The notes beneath the pieces were generated by a model. The model saw only the letters and a list, made by a program, of their open reading frames with translations. It was not told where the DNA came from and ran no database searches. Source: Parafrankia irregularis (GTDB lineage: Bacteria; Actinomycetota; Actinomycetes; Frankiales; Frankiaceae). From it: a DNA stretch of 64,000 nucleotides. This document shows, in pieces, positions 32,994-42,182 of the stretch. The DNA is taken from NCBI RefSeq assembly GCF_001536285.1, contig NZ_FAOZ01000004.1, forward strand, positions 310,001 through 374,000, given 5' to 3'. Made by a program: the position numbers and the translations under genes. Position 1 is the stretch's first letter; every line of letters begins with the position of its first letter.

Positions 32994-34184
32994 TCAGATC
33001 ACCCCGTCGGCGCGCAGCTGGGTGATCTCCTCCGGGCGCCGTTGCAGCAGTTCGGTGAGTACGGCGTCGGTGTGCGCCCCGAGCTCGGGCCCGAGCCAGC
33101 GGATCTCGCCCGGGGTGTCGGAGAGCGCGGGAATGACACCGGGCACGGCGAGTGGTCCGATCCGGGACTCCTCGACGGTGATGGTCTGCCGGTGCCGGTA
33201 CTGCGGATCGTCGAAGATGTCGGCGATGGAGTAGAGCTGCCCGGCCGGGACCTGGGCCTGCCGGCAGCGGGCCAGCACCTCGTCGCAGGGCAGCGAGCCG
33301 ACCCATTCGCCCACCAGGGAGTTGACCAGGCCGCGGGCGGCGAGCCGGTTCGCCTTCGGGCCGAGCTGGTCGGCGTCGGCCAGCTCCGGGCGCTCCATGG
33401 CCCGGGCCAGCCGGGCGAACATGTCGTCGTTGGAGCAGGCGATCGCGATCCAGCGATCGTCCTTTGTCCGGTAGTGGCTGTGCGGCAGGACGTTCACGGT
33501 GTCAGCGCCCATCCGTTGCCGGACGAAGCCGAGCTGCTGGTAGGCCGGCGCGATCTCGTCGAGCGCGCGGAAGACCGACTCGTACAGGGCCAGGTCCACC
33601 ACCTGGCCCTTCCCGGTGCTCTCCCGTGCCCGCAGCGCCATCAGCACACCGATGACCCCGTACAGCCCGGTCATGTAGTCGGCGAGGGAGGTGGAGCCGG
33701 GGGTCACCGGGGGTCCGTCCGGCTCGCCGGCGAGGTAGGCGAGGCCGGAGAAGGCGTGCGCGATCCGGGCGAAGCCGGGAAGGTCCCGGTTCGGCCCGGA
33801 CTGCCCGTAGGCCGAGACCCGCAGCAGCACCGCCCGTGGGTTCAGCTCGGCGATCTGCTCCGGGCCGAGCCCCCAGCGCTCCATGACGCCGGGCCGGAAG
33901 TTCTCGATCACCACGTCCACCGTCGCGATGAGCTCGCGGAGGATCTCGAGGCCGCGCGGGTCGGCGAGGTTGAGGGTGACCGACTGCTTGTTGCGGCTCT
34001 CGCTGAGCCAGACCAGGGTGTCGCCGCAGTCCGTGTCGGTGCCGAACCGGCGCAGGTTGTCGCCGGTGCCGGGGCGCTCGACCTTGATGATGTCGGCGCC
34101 GAACTCGCCCAGCACCGTCGCGCAGAACGGCCCGGCGAGGTAGGTGCCCAGATCGAGAACTCTGACGCCCTGCAGTGCGTGCAT
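32994..34184 (-). CDS. CoA-transferase family III (CaiB/BaiF)
   Basis: 396 residues. The N-terminal signature GVRVLDLGTYLAGPFCATVLGEFGADIIKVERPG and the DVVIENFRPGVMERWGLG segment are diagnostic, and the catalytic Asp169 is in STSLADYMTGLYG. Family III enzymes move CoA between carboxylic acids. It is the first gene of the minus-strand operon with the Rieske and TauD oxygenases, suggesting that the substrate is handled as a CoA thioester or that CoA is recovered. It is divergent from the LLM gene, with the promoter region at 34185-34412. Confidence 0.93.
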   Translation of the reverse strand: MHALQGVRVLDLGTYLAGPFCATVLGEFGADIIKVERPGTGDNLRRFGTDTDCGDTLVWLSESRNKQSVTLNLADPRGLEILRELIATVDVVIENFRPGVMERWGLGPEQIAELNPRAVLLRVSAYGQSGPNRDLPGFARIAHAFSGLAYLAGEPDGPPVTPGSTSLADYMTGLYGVIGVLMALRARESTGKGQVVDLALYESVFRALDEIAPAYQQLGFVRQRMGADTVNVLPHSHYRTKDDRWIAIACSNDDMFARLARAMERPELADADQLGPKANRLAARGLVNSLVGEWVGSLPCDEVLARCRQAQVPAGQLYSIADIFDDPQYRHRQTITVEESRIGPLAVPGVIPALSDTPGEIRWLGPELGAHTDAVLTELLQRRPEEITQLRADGVI

Positions 34185-34412
34185 GCTGCTCAGCTCCCGG
34201 TGTGCCCGCGGTTGGACAGTGCGCCGATTCCCAGCTCAGCCGGGAGTTCTCGTCCCACGATCCACGGGGCGGCGGCACCTGCCCCTGACCCCTTGACCAT
34301 GGGCCCGTCCTCTCGGAAGGTGGATGAGAACGACGATCTAGCTGACCGGAAACGACGCTACCACGAGATGTGAGGTCGTCCTATAGTCGGACGCGCATGT
34401 TATTCTCCGGCC

Positions 34413-35390
34413 GTGACGAACGAGCGACCCTTCCGCTTCGCGGTCCAGGCCACGAAGGCGAAGTCGGCGACCGAGTGGCGTGACCTGGCCCGCCGGGTCG
34501 AGGACCTCGGGTTCTCCACCCTGTTTCTCGCCGACCACTACCTGGGCCCGGGGCCGGCACAGCGGGAAGCCAGGTGGCCACCGCAGTACCTCGCTCCCAT
34601 CGCGGCCATGGCCACCGCGGCCGCGGTGACGACGACGCTGCGCGTGGGCTGTCGGGTCTTCTGCGTCGACTACCACGTGCCCGCCGTCCTCGCGAAGGAG
34701 GCGGCGACGATCGACCTGCTCTCCGACGGGCGCCTCGAGTTCGGTATCGGCGCTGGCTGGAGCGAGCCCGAGTACCAGGCCATGGGCGTGGCCTTCGACG
34801 CGCCGGGGCGCCGGATCAGCAAGCTCGCCGAGGCGATCTCCTTGTTCAAGGCGCACTGGTCCGGAGAGGAGATCGACGAGAAGGGCGAGTTCGTCAACGT
34901 CACCGGCTACGCGGGGCTGCCGCGACCGGTGCAGCGCCCGCACCCACCGATCATGATCGGCGGTGGCCGCCGGCGGGTGCTCTCCCTCGCCGGGCAGGTG
35001 GCCGACATCGTCAGCATCTCCAACGTGCCGTTCGTCCCGGTGAACTCCGACGGCCTGACGCCCGCCGAGGAGGCGGTGCGCCGGGTCGGCTACGTGCGCG
35101 ACGCCGCCGGTGAGCGCTTCGGTGGCCTCGACATCGAGAGCTCGCCGTTCTTCACCCGGGTGACCAGGGGCGCCGAGGAGGCTGTGGAGGCCGTCGGTCG
35201 GGTCGCGGCCACGATGAAGGTGGACGCGGGCGGCCTGATGCTGCACCCGAACGTGCTGGTGGGGTCCTCCGACGAGATCGTCGAGCGGCTGCAGGAACGC
35301 CGCGAGGCGTTCGGGGTGAACTACGTCAGCATCCAGCAGTCGGAGGTCGAAAGTTTCGCCTCCGTGGTCGAGCGGCTGACCGGCAGGTGA
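34413..35390 (+). CDS. LLM class F420-dependent oxidoreductase
   Basis: 325 residues starting at GTG 34413. The luciferase-like barrel is clear: FRFAVQATKAKSATEWRDLARRVEDLGFSTLFLADHY, then VGCRVFCVDYHVPAVLAKEAATIDLLSDGRLEFGIGAGW and PHPPIMIGGGRRRVL. These match the F420-dependent subfamily (TIGR03621-like). It reduces or oxidises an unknown substrate with the deazaflavin F420 as hydride carrier, a cofactor common in actinomycetes. It is divergent from the CoA-transferase operon and could belong to the same pathway. Confidence 0.88.
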   Translation: MTNERPFRFAVQATKAKSATEWRDLARRVEDLGFSTLFLADHYLGPGPAQREARWPPQYLAPIAAMATAAAVTTTLRVGCRVFCVDYHVPAVLAKEAATIDLLSDGRLEFGIGAGWSEPEYQAMGVAFDAPGRRISKLAEAISLFKAHWSGEEIDEKGEFVNVTGYAGLPRPVQRPHPPIMIGGGRRRVLSLAGQVADIVSISNVPFVPVNSDGLTPAEEAVRRVGYVRDAAGERFGGLDIESSPFFTRVTRGAEEAVEAVGRVAATMKVDAGGLMLHPNVLVGSSDEIVERLQERREAFGVNYVSIQQSEVESFASVVERLTGR

Positions 35391-35422
35391 CGCTGACCGC
35401 CGCGGGGCGCGGCACCGGTGGT

Positions 35423-35455
35423 CCGGGTGGCCGCACAGGGCGAGCGGCCACCCGG
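35423..35455. terminator. 12-bp perfect hairpin between convergent genes
   Basis: CCGGGTGGCCGC (35423-35434) pairs with GCGGCCACCCGG (35444-35455) around a 9-base loop. It lies between the LLM stop and the SDR stop and can serve both strands. Confidence 0.8.
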
Positions 35456-35461
35456 GCGAGA

Positions 35462-36232
35462 TCAGCGGGCGACGTAACCGCCGTCGACCGGGATCGCCGT
35501 ACCGGTGATGAACGAGGCCTCGTCGCTGGCGAGGAACAGCGCGGCCGTGGCCAGTTCCTGTGGCCGGCCCCAGCGCCGCATCGGCTGGGGGAGCTTGCTG
35601 CCGTCGGGCGGCGCGGAGTCGTCGGACGCGTTGGCGAGGCCCGTCCAGGTCATGCCGGGGCAGATGGCGTTGACCCGGATGTTGCTCTCGGCGTAGTCCA
35701 GGGCGGCGGACTTGGTGAGCTGGATGACCCCGCCCTTCGCGGCGGAATATCCGGCCTTACCCTTCCACCCGACGAGCCCGGCGGCTGACGCCGTGTTGAT
35801 GACCGAGCCGCCGCCATGGCGCAGCATCGCGGCGATCCCGTATTTCATGCCCAGGAAGACACCCTTGAGGTTGACCGCGACCAGAATATCGAAGGTCTCT
35901 TCCTCGATTTCGGCGAGCGGCTTGGGTGGACCACCGAAGCCGGCGTTGTTGAAGAGCACGTCAAGTCGGCCGAACTCGCGCTCGGCGGTATCGATCATGT
36001 GCTTTGCGTCGGCGGCCACGGAGACGTCGGCGCGCACCGCGACCGCACCGTCACCAATGGCCGCGGCGGTAGCGTCCTCACGGCCGCTGATATCCGCGCA
36101 GACGACCCTGGCGCCGGCCTGTGCGAAAAGCAGGGCAGTGGCCCGGCCGATACCGGAGCCGGCGCCGGTCACCACCGCGACCTTCCCTTCGAGACGGCGC
36201 ACTGCCAAAGAATCGGGAATCTGCTCGACCAT
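35462..36232 (-). CDS. SDR family oxidoreductase
   Basis: 256 residues. TGAGSGIGRATALLFAQAG is at the N-terminus, NNAGFGG at the fourth strand, and the active site is NTASAAGLVGWKGKAGYSAAK (Ser, Tyr, Lys). The motif VCADISGRED suggests NAD rather than NADP preference because an Asp ends the second strand. It ends with SFITGTAIPVDGGYVAR. Single gene between two hairpins. Substrate unknown. Confidence 0.9.
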   Translation of the reverse strand: MVEQIPDSLAVRRLEGKVAVVTGAGSGIGRATALLFAQAGARVVCADISGREDATAAAIGDGAVAVRADVSVAADAKHMIDTAEREFGRLDVLFNNAGFGGPPKPLAEIEEETFDILVAVNLKGVFLGMKYGIAAMLRHGGGSVINTASAAGLVGWKGKAGYSAAKGGVIQLTKSAALDYAESNIRVNAICPGMTWTGLANASDDSAPPDGSKLPQPMRRWGRPQELATAALFLASDEASFITGTAIPVDGGYVAR

Positions 36233-36378
36233 GCCGACAGTTTACACATAATGCGTGCGGAGTGAAGATGCGGAGATAGTAATCATGAGAGCTTCGTAGG
36301 TCGTTCAGAAAAAGTCCCCGTCAAGCCGGCAGGCTGAATCGCCGCGGCTGGCGGGATTTCGTCGTGCGCATTTTCGGT

Positions 36379-36412
36379 GCGCCGGCCCCACCACTGGCGG
36401 TGGGGCCGGCGC
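36379..36412. terminator. 14-bp perfect hairpin downstream of the CitE-like gene
   Basis: GCGCCGGCCCCACC (36379-36392), loop ACTGGC, then its complement (36399-36412). It lies 33 bp beyond the stop of the minus-strand CitE-like gene. It also faces the upstream region of the SDR gene. Confidence 0.78.
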
Positions 36413-36444
36413 CGACCGTCACCACTGCCGGTGGTCAGGCCGGG

Positions 36445-37416
36445 TCAGGCGCCGGCGAGGGAGGCCTTGTACAGCGTGTTCGCGGCGAGGCGCATGTGCG
36501 CGGCGTCGACGAGGCGGCCGTCGCGCCCGATCGCTCCGACCCCTTCGGCTTCGGACGCCCGGTAGACGGCCACCGCCTCGTGCGCCTCGGCGACCTCCTG
36601 CGCGGTCGGGGCGAACACCTCGTTGGCAACGGAGATCTGGGCGGGGTGGATCGCCCACTTTCCGTCGAACCCCAGCAGGCTCGCATGCGTGGCCGAGCGC
36701 CGGTAGCCCTCGATGTCCTGGTACGCCGGGTAGGGCGCGTCGATCGCGTCGATGCCCGCTCCGCGCGCCGCGGCAAGCACCTGAACCCGCGCGAAATGCC
36801 AGAAATCTCCCGGATAGTCCCCTACTGGATCGAAGTTTCCGTCCACCCGGGCCCGCAGCGAGGCGGAGAGGTCACCCGCACCGAAGATGATCGCTTCCAG
36901 GCGGCTGCTGGCCCGGGCGATCTCGGCGGCGTTCGCCAGGCCCTCGGCCTCCTCGATGAGGACCTCCAGCGCGATCCGCCGGGTCAGCCCGAGCTTGTGC
37001 TCCAGCTGCGTGAGCAGGACGTCGACCCACCAGACATCCCGCGCGGACCGAGCCTTGGGCACGATGATCACATCGAGTGCCTCGCGTGCGCCGGTGACGA
37101 CCTCGATGATGTCGTCGTGGCACCAGGGCGTGTCCAGGCCGTTGACCCTGACGGCGCGAACGGTCCGCCCCCACTCCAGACCCGTGAGCGCGGTTACGGC
37201 GATGCCCCGGGCCGCCTCCTTCGCCGCCGGCGCGCAGGCGTCCTCCAGGTCGAGAAAAACCAGGTCGGCGTTTGAGGCCGCGGCTTTCTCGCACATTTTT
37301 GCGCTGCTGGCCGGAGTGGCCAGCTCGGACCTGCGGGCGCGTGGCCGGCCGGCATCGGTGGCCACCGTGGCCGGATCCTCCGAGGCCGGGGATTCGGGCA
37401 CGTCTCGTGTGGGCAA
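36445..37416 (-). CDS. HpcH/HpaI aldolase / citrate lyase beta-like (CitE) protein
   Basis: 323 residues from TTG 37416, which follows GGAGG (37422-37426) by 5 bases. The first 30 residues are polar and specific to this protein. The barrel then shows the CitE pattern: ELATPASSAKMCEKAAASNADLVFLDLEDA (metal-side Asp/Glu), VRAVRVNGLDTPWCHDD (the Arg that binds substrate carboxylate), DVIIVPKARSARDV, ALEVLIEEAEGL (catalytic Glu), IIFGAGDLSAS, and GKWAIHPAQI. Such enzymes cleave or condense malyl-CoA, citramalyl-CoA or similar thioesters. With CoA-transferase and crotonase genes nearby, a CoA-thioester lyase step is likely. Confidence 0.88.
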   Translation of the reverse strand: MPTRDVPESPASEDPATVATDAGRPRARRSELATPASSAKMCEKAAASNADLVFLDLEDACAPAAKEAARGIAVTALTGLEWGRTVRAVRVNGLDTPWCHDDIIEVVTGAREALDVIIVPKARSARDVWWVDVLLTQLEHKLGLTRRIALEVLIEEAEGLANAAEIARASSRLEAIIFGAGDLSASLRARVDGNFDPVGDYPGDFWHFARVQVLAAARGAGIDAIDAPYPAYQDIEGYRRSATHASLLGFDGKWAIHPAQISVANEVFAPTAQEVAEAHEAVAVYRASEAEGVGAIGRDGRLVDAAHMRLAANTLYKASLAGA

Positions 37417-38042
37417 AACTGCCTCCCTGTTCCTGCTCCGGCCGGGATTCCCGGTCAGATGACGGCAAATTCCGCGGCTGCTTCGGTGATCTCCTGAACG
37501 AGCCGGGAAGGCCTGTCCGAATCAGCTCGCGGGAGGGTTCTCGAAAGGGCTGTGATCCCACCGCGGTGCTTCATTGATGTTGTAGATCTGATCCGATTTC
37601 GATCCCGGGGATCGTTCGGGCGTCGACTTCCGGAGCCGTGCTGCGCTGGTGGGTGGGTCGGCTGGGGGCGGTGTCGGCGGACCGCCCACTGATCACCCTC
37701 GGTGGGAAGGCATGCGATCGGCGTGGTACCGCCCACGGCCGCGCGGCCGGTTTTCTCTGGCTGGATCACTTTCCCATGGACTGGGAGGGAGTTGGATTCG
37801 GTTGTTCGACTTTGTCTGCAACGTTAGTGTTGTCGCATGGCAACTGCAACCGTGCGCGGCTGCGCGGCGGGCGGGTGGGCCGCGGCGCGGTGCCGTGCGA
37901 TGCGGTGCCGTGCGATGCGGTGCCGTGCGATGCGGTGCGGTGCGGTGCCGAGGGCGCGGTGGGATGCCGGGATCGTCGGCGTGTCCGGAGATGTTGCTCA
38001 TCAATGACTGACCACTACTGCGGGCCGTGTCCGGAGGGACTC
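37417..38042. other. 626-bp intergenic region with a 15-bp tandem repeat
   Basis: No convincing gene. Three exact copies of GGTGCCGTGCGATGC lie at 37889-37933, followed by shorter GGTGCGGTGC units. The frame of the aldehyde dehydrogenase is open back to 37638 across this tract, but the strong GGAGG at 38033-38037 fixes the start at 38043. Both flanking promoters should lie here. Confidence 0.6.
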
Positions 38043-39500
38043 ATGCAGGAGCAAGAACATCTGTTCATCGGGGGCGAGTGGGTCGCGCCGGCGGGCACGG
38101 GCACGGGCGTGATCGAGGTCGTCTCGCCGCACACCGAGCAGGTCATCGCCCGCATCGCGGCGGCCGGCAACGCGGACGTCGACCGGGCCGTGGCCGCGGC
38201 GCGCCTCGCCTTCGACGAAGGCCCCTGGCCGCGTCTCGACCCGGCGGAGCGCGCCGAGGTCGTCCGGCGGCTGGCCGGGCTGGTGAAGCCGCGCCGCAAG
38301 GAGCTCGCCGAGCTGATCAGCGCCGAGATGGGTGCGCCGATCTCGTTCGCGAAGCTGTCCCATGTGGCGCTGCCCTGGATGATGATGGGCGCGTTCGCCG
38401 ACATCGCGGTGAACCTGGCGTGGGAGGAGCCGCGCAAGGGCTTCTACGGGCAGGACATCATCGTCCGCAAGGAGCCGATCGGCGTCGTCGCCGCCATCGT
38501 CCCGTGGAACATGCCGTTGTTCCTGACCGTCGGGAAGCTGGTGCCGGCGCTGCTCGCCGGGTGCTCGGTGGTGCTGAAGCCGTCCCCGGAGACGCCGCTG
38601 GACGCCTACGTGCTGGCGGACCTGCTCACCGAGGCGGGGCTGCCGCCGGGTGTCGTCAGCGTGCTGCCCGGCGACCGGGACCTGGGCGAGTACCTCGTGT
38701 CACATCCAGGCGTGGACAAGGTGTCGTTCACCGGGTCGACGGCGGCCGGCCGCCTGGTCGCCGCCTCGTGCGGGTCGAACCTCAAGCGGGTCAGCCTGGA
38801 GCTCGGCGGCAAGTCCGCGGCCGTGGTGCTCGACGACGCCGACCCGGCCGCGGTGGCGGCAGGGGTGGAGATCGCCGGGCTGATGAACAGCGGGCAGGCG
38901 TGCGTCGCCCAGACCCGGATCCTCGTCCCCCGGTCGCGGTACAGCGAGTACCTCGACGCGCTGGTCTCGATGGTCGAGTCGCTGCCGGTCGGTGATCCGT
39001 CCGACCCGGCGACGAAGGTCGGCCCGATGGTCGCCCAGCGCCAGCAGGAGCGGGTGCGCGGCTACATCGAGGAGGGCCAGAAGGAAGGTGCCCGGCTGGT
39101 CACCGGCGGCAGCGATCTGCCGGCCGGTGTCGAGAGCGGCTGGTACGTGCGTCCGACCGTCTTCGCCGACGTCGACAGCGGCATGCGGGTCGCCAGGGAG
39201 GAGATCTTCGGCCCGGTCCTGACGGTGCTGCCGTACGGCGACGACGCCGAGGCGGTACGCATCGCGGACGCCACCGAGTACGGGTTGTCCGGCTCGGTGT
39301 GGACGTCCGACATCGAGCGCGGGCTCGCGGTGGCACGAAAGGTCCGCAGCGGCACCTTCGGCGTCAACCAGGCCTACAGCATGGACCCGAACGCCCCGTT
39401 TGGTGGGGTCAAGGCCAGCGGGATCGGGCGTGAGCTGGGCCGTGAGGGCATCGAGGGCTACCTCGACGTGAAGTCGATCTCGGTGGCCCCGGCATCCTGA
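38043..39500 (+). CDS. aldehyde dehydrogenase (NAD+-dependent, ALDH superfamily)
   Basis: 485 residues from ATG 38043, with GGAGG 5 bases upstream. It has the full ALDH set: Asn155 in VPWNMP, Lys179/Glu183 region KPSPETP, Rossmann SFTGSTAAGR, Glu253 in SLELGGKS, and the nucleophile Cys287 in MNSGQACVAQTR. The C-terminal EEIFGPVLTVLPY and KASGIGRELGREG are normal. It oxidises an aldehyde to the acid. It is placed alone but within the catabolic region, so it could act on an aldehyde made by the oxygenase or lyase genes. Confidence 0.95.
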   Translation: MQEQEHLFIGGEWVAPAGTGTGVIEVVSPHTEQVIARIAAAGNADVDRAVAAARLAFDEGPWPRLDPAERAEVVRRLAGLVKPRRKELAELISAEMGAPISFAKLSHVALPWMMMGAFADIAVNLAWEEPRKGFYGQDIIVRKEPIGVVAAIVPWNMPLFLTVGKLVPALLAGCSVVLKPSPETPLDAYVLADLLTEAGLPPGVVSVLPGDRDLGEYLVSHPGVDKVSFTGSTAAGRLVAASCGSNLKRVSLELGGKSAAVVLDDADPAAVAAGVEIAGLMNSGQACVAQTRILVPRSRYSEYLDALVSMVESLPVGDPSDPATKVGPMVAQRQQERVRGYIEEGQKEGARLVTGGSDLPAGVESGWYVRPTVFADVDSGMRVAREEIFGPVLTVLPYGDDAEAVRIADATEYGLSGSVWTSDIERGLAVARKVRSGTFGVNQAYSMDPNAPFGGVKASGIGRELGREGIEGYLDVKSISVAPAS

Positions 39501-39739
39501 ACGTCGTCGGCTGGACCGGTCACCGGGAAACCGACCGGGTTCCGCCTGCCTCGGGGCCGTTGACGCGGCCCCCGGGCAGGCGCTGGAACCCAGTCCGTGG
39601 GTGGGCGCGAGCGTGTCGCGTGACCGGTCGCGACGACACCGCGTCCTGTGCCCTGCATCCGCTCGCGGGCGAGCGGCGCGGTTATGGGGGAGCTCGGCGT
39701 TACCGGGAAGGCCGGCGTTGCCGGGAGCTCAGCAGTAGG

Positions 39740-39761
39740 AGGTCACAGCTGGTTGTGACCT
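39740..39761. terminator. 8-bp hairpin at the end of the small winged-helix gene
   Basis: AGGTCACA (39740-39747) pairs with TGTGACCT (39754-39761) around a 6-base loop. It spans the stop codon of the minus-strand gene at 39743 and lies between two convergent genes, so it may end both transcripts. Confidence 0.5.
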
Positions 39762-40105
39762 GGCTGGCTGGGGCCGGAGCGATCACAGCCCGGCGCGGCG
39801 GGCGCGGCGGGGCTGGACGACGGGTCGACGGCGACCCAGCGACGAGCGTGGGAGAGGGCGGCACCGCTGTCCTGCAGCCTGCGCAGTCCGGCGGTCACCT
39901 CGGCGGCCGGGAGGCCGAGGTCGAGGGCGAGGACGCGCGCGCGTACCGGTCGGTCGGCCCGGGCCAGGGCGTCGCGGACGGCGATGAGGGTTCGGTCGGC
40001 ACGGCTCACCTTGTCCCGGTGCCGGCGCTGAGGCTGGCGCGGGACGTCACCGGCTAACCGGCTCTTCGCCTGCACCGCGGCCGTGGGAGAGGTCACAGAA
40101 TGCAT
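39743..40105 (-). CDS. small protein with winged-helix-like core
   Basis: 120 residues from ATG 40105, with AAAGGTG upstream. A basic N-terminus (QPQRRHRDKVSRADR) leads to a 60-residue helical core, LIAVRDALARADRPVRARVLA, then LDLGLPAAEVTAGLRRLQDSG and AALSHARRWVAVD, which has the helix-turn-helix plus wing order of MarR/GntR-like domains. The tail is Ser/Pro/Ala-rich. I infer a DNA-binding regulator, but no family is named. A pair of palindromic sites 205 bp upstream (40310-40346) could be its target. Confidence 0.55.
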   Translation of the reverse strand: MHSVTSPTAAVQAKSRLAGDVPRQPQRRHRDKVSRADRTLIAVRDALARADRPVRARVLALDLGLPAAEVTAGLRRLQDSGAALSHARRWVAVDPSSSPAAPAAPGCDRSGPSQPGHNQL

Positions 40106-40309
40106 TGCATCACCTTTCTCGATTTCGCTTAACTTCAACAATGCCTACTTTTGCGGCTGTCGTCATGGTGAGGTTCGCCGCGTTACGCTAAGTGTTTGCC
40201 AGAATACAGCCCGCCGAATGGTGTGTTCGCTGTAACAGGACGGGCTGTTCGGTGCCCGCCGGTCGGGTGACCCGTGCTACGTTGCCCGGCCGGTCCGTTG
40301 GTGCCACCG

Positions 40310-40346
40310 TGCCGATCGGCAGGTGTAATCCTGCCGATCGGCAGGT
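40310..40346. promoter_or_regulatory. two direct copies of a palindromic site, 22 bp apart
   Basis: TGCCGATCGGCAGGT occurs at 40310-40324 and again at 40332-40346. Each carries the palindrome TGCCGATCGGCA, and the second extends to CCTGCCGATCGGCAGG. The start-to-start distance of 22 bp is two helical turns, as expected for cooperative binding of a dimeric regulator. They lie in a 578-bp intergenic region (40106-40683) with no other supported gene. Confidence 0.6.
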
Positions 40347-40683
40347 ACAAACGGGCGCACAAGCCACCGGCCTCGTGGGCCCCTGACCCGCGCAATCGCC
40401 CGGCGCCGCGGCGGCGGACCGGCCGGCGGCCAGCCGAACAGCCATGTTTTTCTTGGGTTTTCATGTTCATTCTATGAAGAATTTCTCAGTTGCTGTGACA
40501 CGTGGTCGCCGTCCTGATTACGACACTTCCTCCGATCGTCCGGGGCTCACCGGAGCGAAACATTCCGTGACGCCCGGCTGGTCCGGCGGTCGCCTGGGGT
40601 GTTGTCCTGATCGTGTCTCCCTCCTCCTTCGGTGTGGGCCGGATCATGGCTGTGAGCTGGGCCTAGGCGCCCGTGAACGAGCA

Positions 40684-42075
40684 CTAGTGATGGAACGAAG
40701 CCTGGTCCGCGGCGGACCACGCCGGCCGGGAGGCCTGGCCGCTCAGCCGGCTGACCGCCCGCTGAAGGTCCTCGACCAGCAGGTGCGCCAGCTCGCGGCT
40801 GAAGTCCGCGCGGATCACGATCCGCAGCACGGCCAGGTCCGTCAGATCGGCGGGGAACCGGTAGGCAGGCACCAGCCAGCCGCGGGTCCGCAACGCCTCG
40901 GACACGTCGAAGACGCTGAAATCCGTGCCAGCCCTCGTCGTGAAGGCGAACGCGGGGATCCCGGAGCCGTCCGAGACAAGCTCGAACGGCCCCAGCTTGG
41001 CGACCTCGTCCGCAAGCCATCGCGCATTGTCACGGCACGTGCGGGCGGTGAGCTGATAGCCGGCATGGCCGAGCCGCAACATAGAGTAGTACTGCGCTAC
41101 CACCTGTGACCCTGGTCGGGAGAAGTTCAGCGCGAACGTCGGCATCGTGCCGCCGAGATAGTCGACGTCGAACACCAGTTCGGCCGGAAGGTGCTCGGTG
41201 TCGCGCCACACAACCCAGCCGACGCTCGGATACACGAGCCCGTACTTGTGGCCTGAGGTGTTGATGGACACGACGCGCCGCAGCCGGAAGTCCCAGTGCA
41301 GGTCCGGGTCGCAGAACGGCGCGACGAACCCGCCGGAGGCGGCGTCGACGTGCACCGGGACGTCCGGGCCGCCGGTCTCGGCCAGGTGGTCCAGCGCCCG
41401 GGCGATCTGCTCCACGGGCTCGTAGGTCCCGTCGAAGGTCGAGCCGAGGACGGCCACCACCCCGATCGTGTTCTCGTCGCAGCGGGCGACCGCTTCGTCC
41501 GGTGTCAGATGGGTGCGCCCAGGCGCGAGCGGGACCAGCCGGGGCTCGACATCCCAGTAACGGGCGAACTTCTCCCAACAGACCTGCACGTTCGCGCCCA
41601 TGACGATGTTCGGGGCCGGTGCGTCGCGCGGGCTCCGGGCGCCACGCCACCGGCGCAGCATGGCGAGCCCGGCCAGCATGCAGGCTTCGGACGAGCCCGT
41701 GGTCGAGCAGCCGATCGTGTCGGCGGCGTCCGGGGCGTGCCACAGCCTGGCCAGGATGTTCACGCAGCGTGCCTCCAGCTCGGCCGTCTGCGGGTACTCA
41801 TCCTTGTCGATCATGTTCTTCGCCGCGCATTCCGCCATCAGCCGGTCGGCGTGCTCGTCCATCCAGGTGGTGACGAAGGTCGCGAGATTGAGGCGGGCGT
41901 TCCCGTCGAGCATCAGTTCGTCGCGCACGACCTGGTAGGCCGTCGCCGCCGGCATCGACGAGCGGGGCAGCCGGAACCGGGGAACCGTGGTGTCGGCGTC
42001 CGGGACCGCCAGGTGTGGGCGTATCGCGACGGTCTGGTCGCGGTGCTCGCCTTTCGCCCGACCATGCAGGGCCAT
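40684..42075 (-). CDS. gadB: glutamate decarboxylase
   Basis: 463 residues. It follows the GAD pattern throughout: FRLPRSSMPAATAYQVVRDELMLDGNARLNLATFVTTWM, TIGCSTTGSSEACMLAGLAM, VHVDAASGGFVAPF (Asp244 for the PLP ring) and SINTSGHKYGLVYP with the Schiff-base Lys277. The enzyme converts glutamate to GABA and CO2, consuming a proton, and usually serves acid resistance or GABA-shunt metabolism. No GABA antiporter gene is adjacent. It is followed by intergenic DNA and preceded by the phosphatase gene in the same direction at about 107 bp. Confidence 0.95.
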   Translation of the reverse strand: MALHGRAKGEHRDQTVAIRPHLAVPDADTTVPRFRLPRSSMPAATAYQVVRDELMLDGNARLNLATFVTTWMDEHADRLMAECAAKNMIDKDEYPQTAELEARCVNILARLWHAPDAADTIGCSTTGSSEACMLAGLAMLRRWRGARSPRDAPAPNIVMGANVQVCWEKFARYWDVEPRLVPLAPGRTHLTPDEAVARCDENTIGVVAVLGSTFDGTYEPVEQIARALDHLAETGGPDVPVHVDAASGGFVAPFCDPDLHWDFRLRRVVSINTSGHKYGLVYPSVGWVVWRDTEHLPAELVFDVDYLGGTMPTFALNFSRPGSQVVAQYYSMLRLGHAGYQLTARTCRDNARWLADEVAKLGPFELVSDGSGIPAFAFTTRAGTDFSVFDVSEALRTRGWLVPAYRFPADLTDLAVLRIVIRADFSRELAHLLVEDLQRAVSRLSGQASRPAWSAADQASFHH

Positions 42076-42182
42076 CGGACGTCCCTCCCTCCCGCCGTCA
42101 CCGGTGTCGCCAAGAGTCTGCGACCCAGCAATCGATTACGCCAGGTGACGTACCGAGCGGGGAGGGTGGTAGTCGTGGGCCC

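Noticed and set aside
37889..37933. CRISPR-like array at the 15-bp tandem repeat
   Set aside because: The units are contiguous without spacers and only 15 bp long, so it is a simple tandem repeat.
40444..41109. Plus-strand ORF starting in the intergenic region and running opposite the glutamate decarboxylase
   Set aside because: Most of it is antisense to the decarboxylase gene, and the start has no Shine-Dalgarno sequence.
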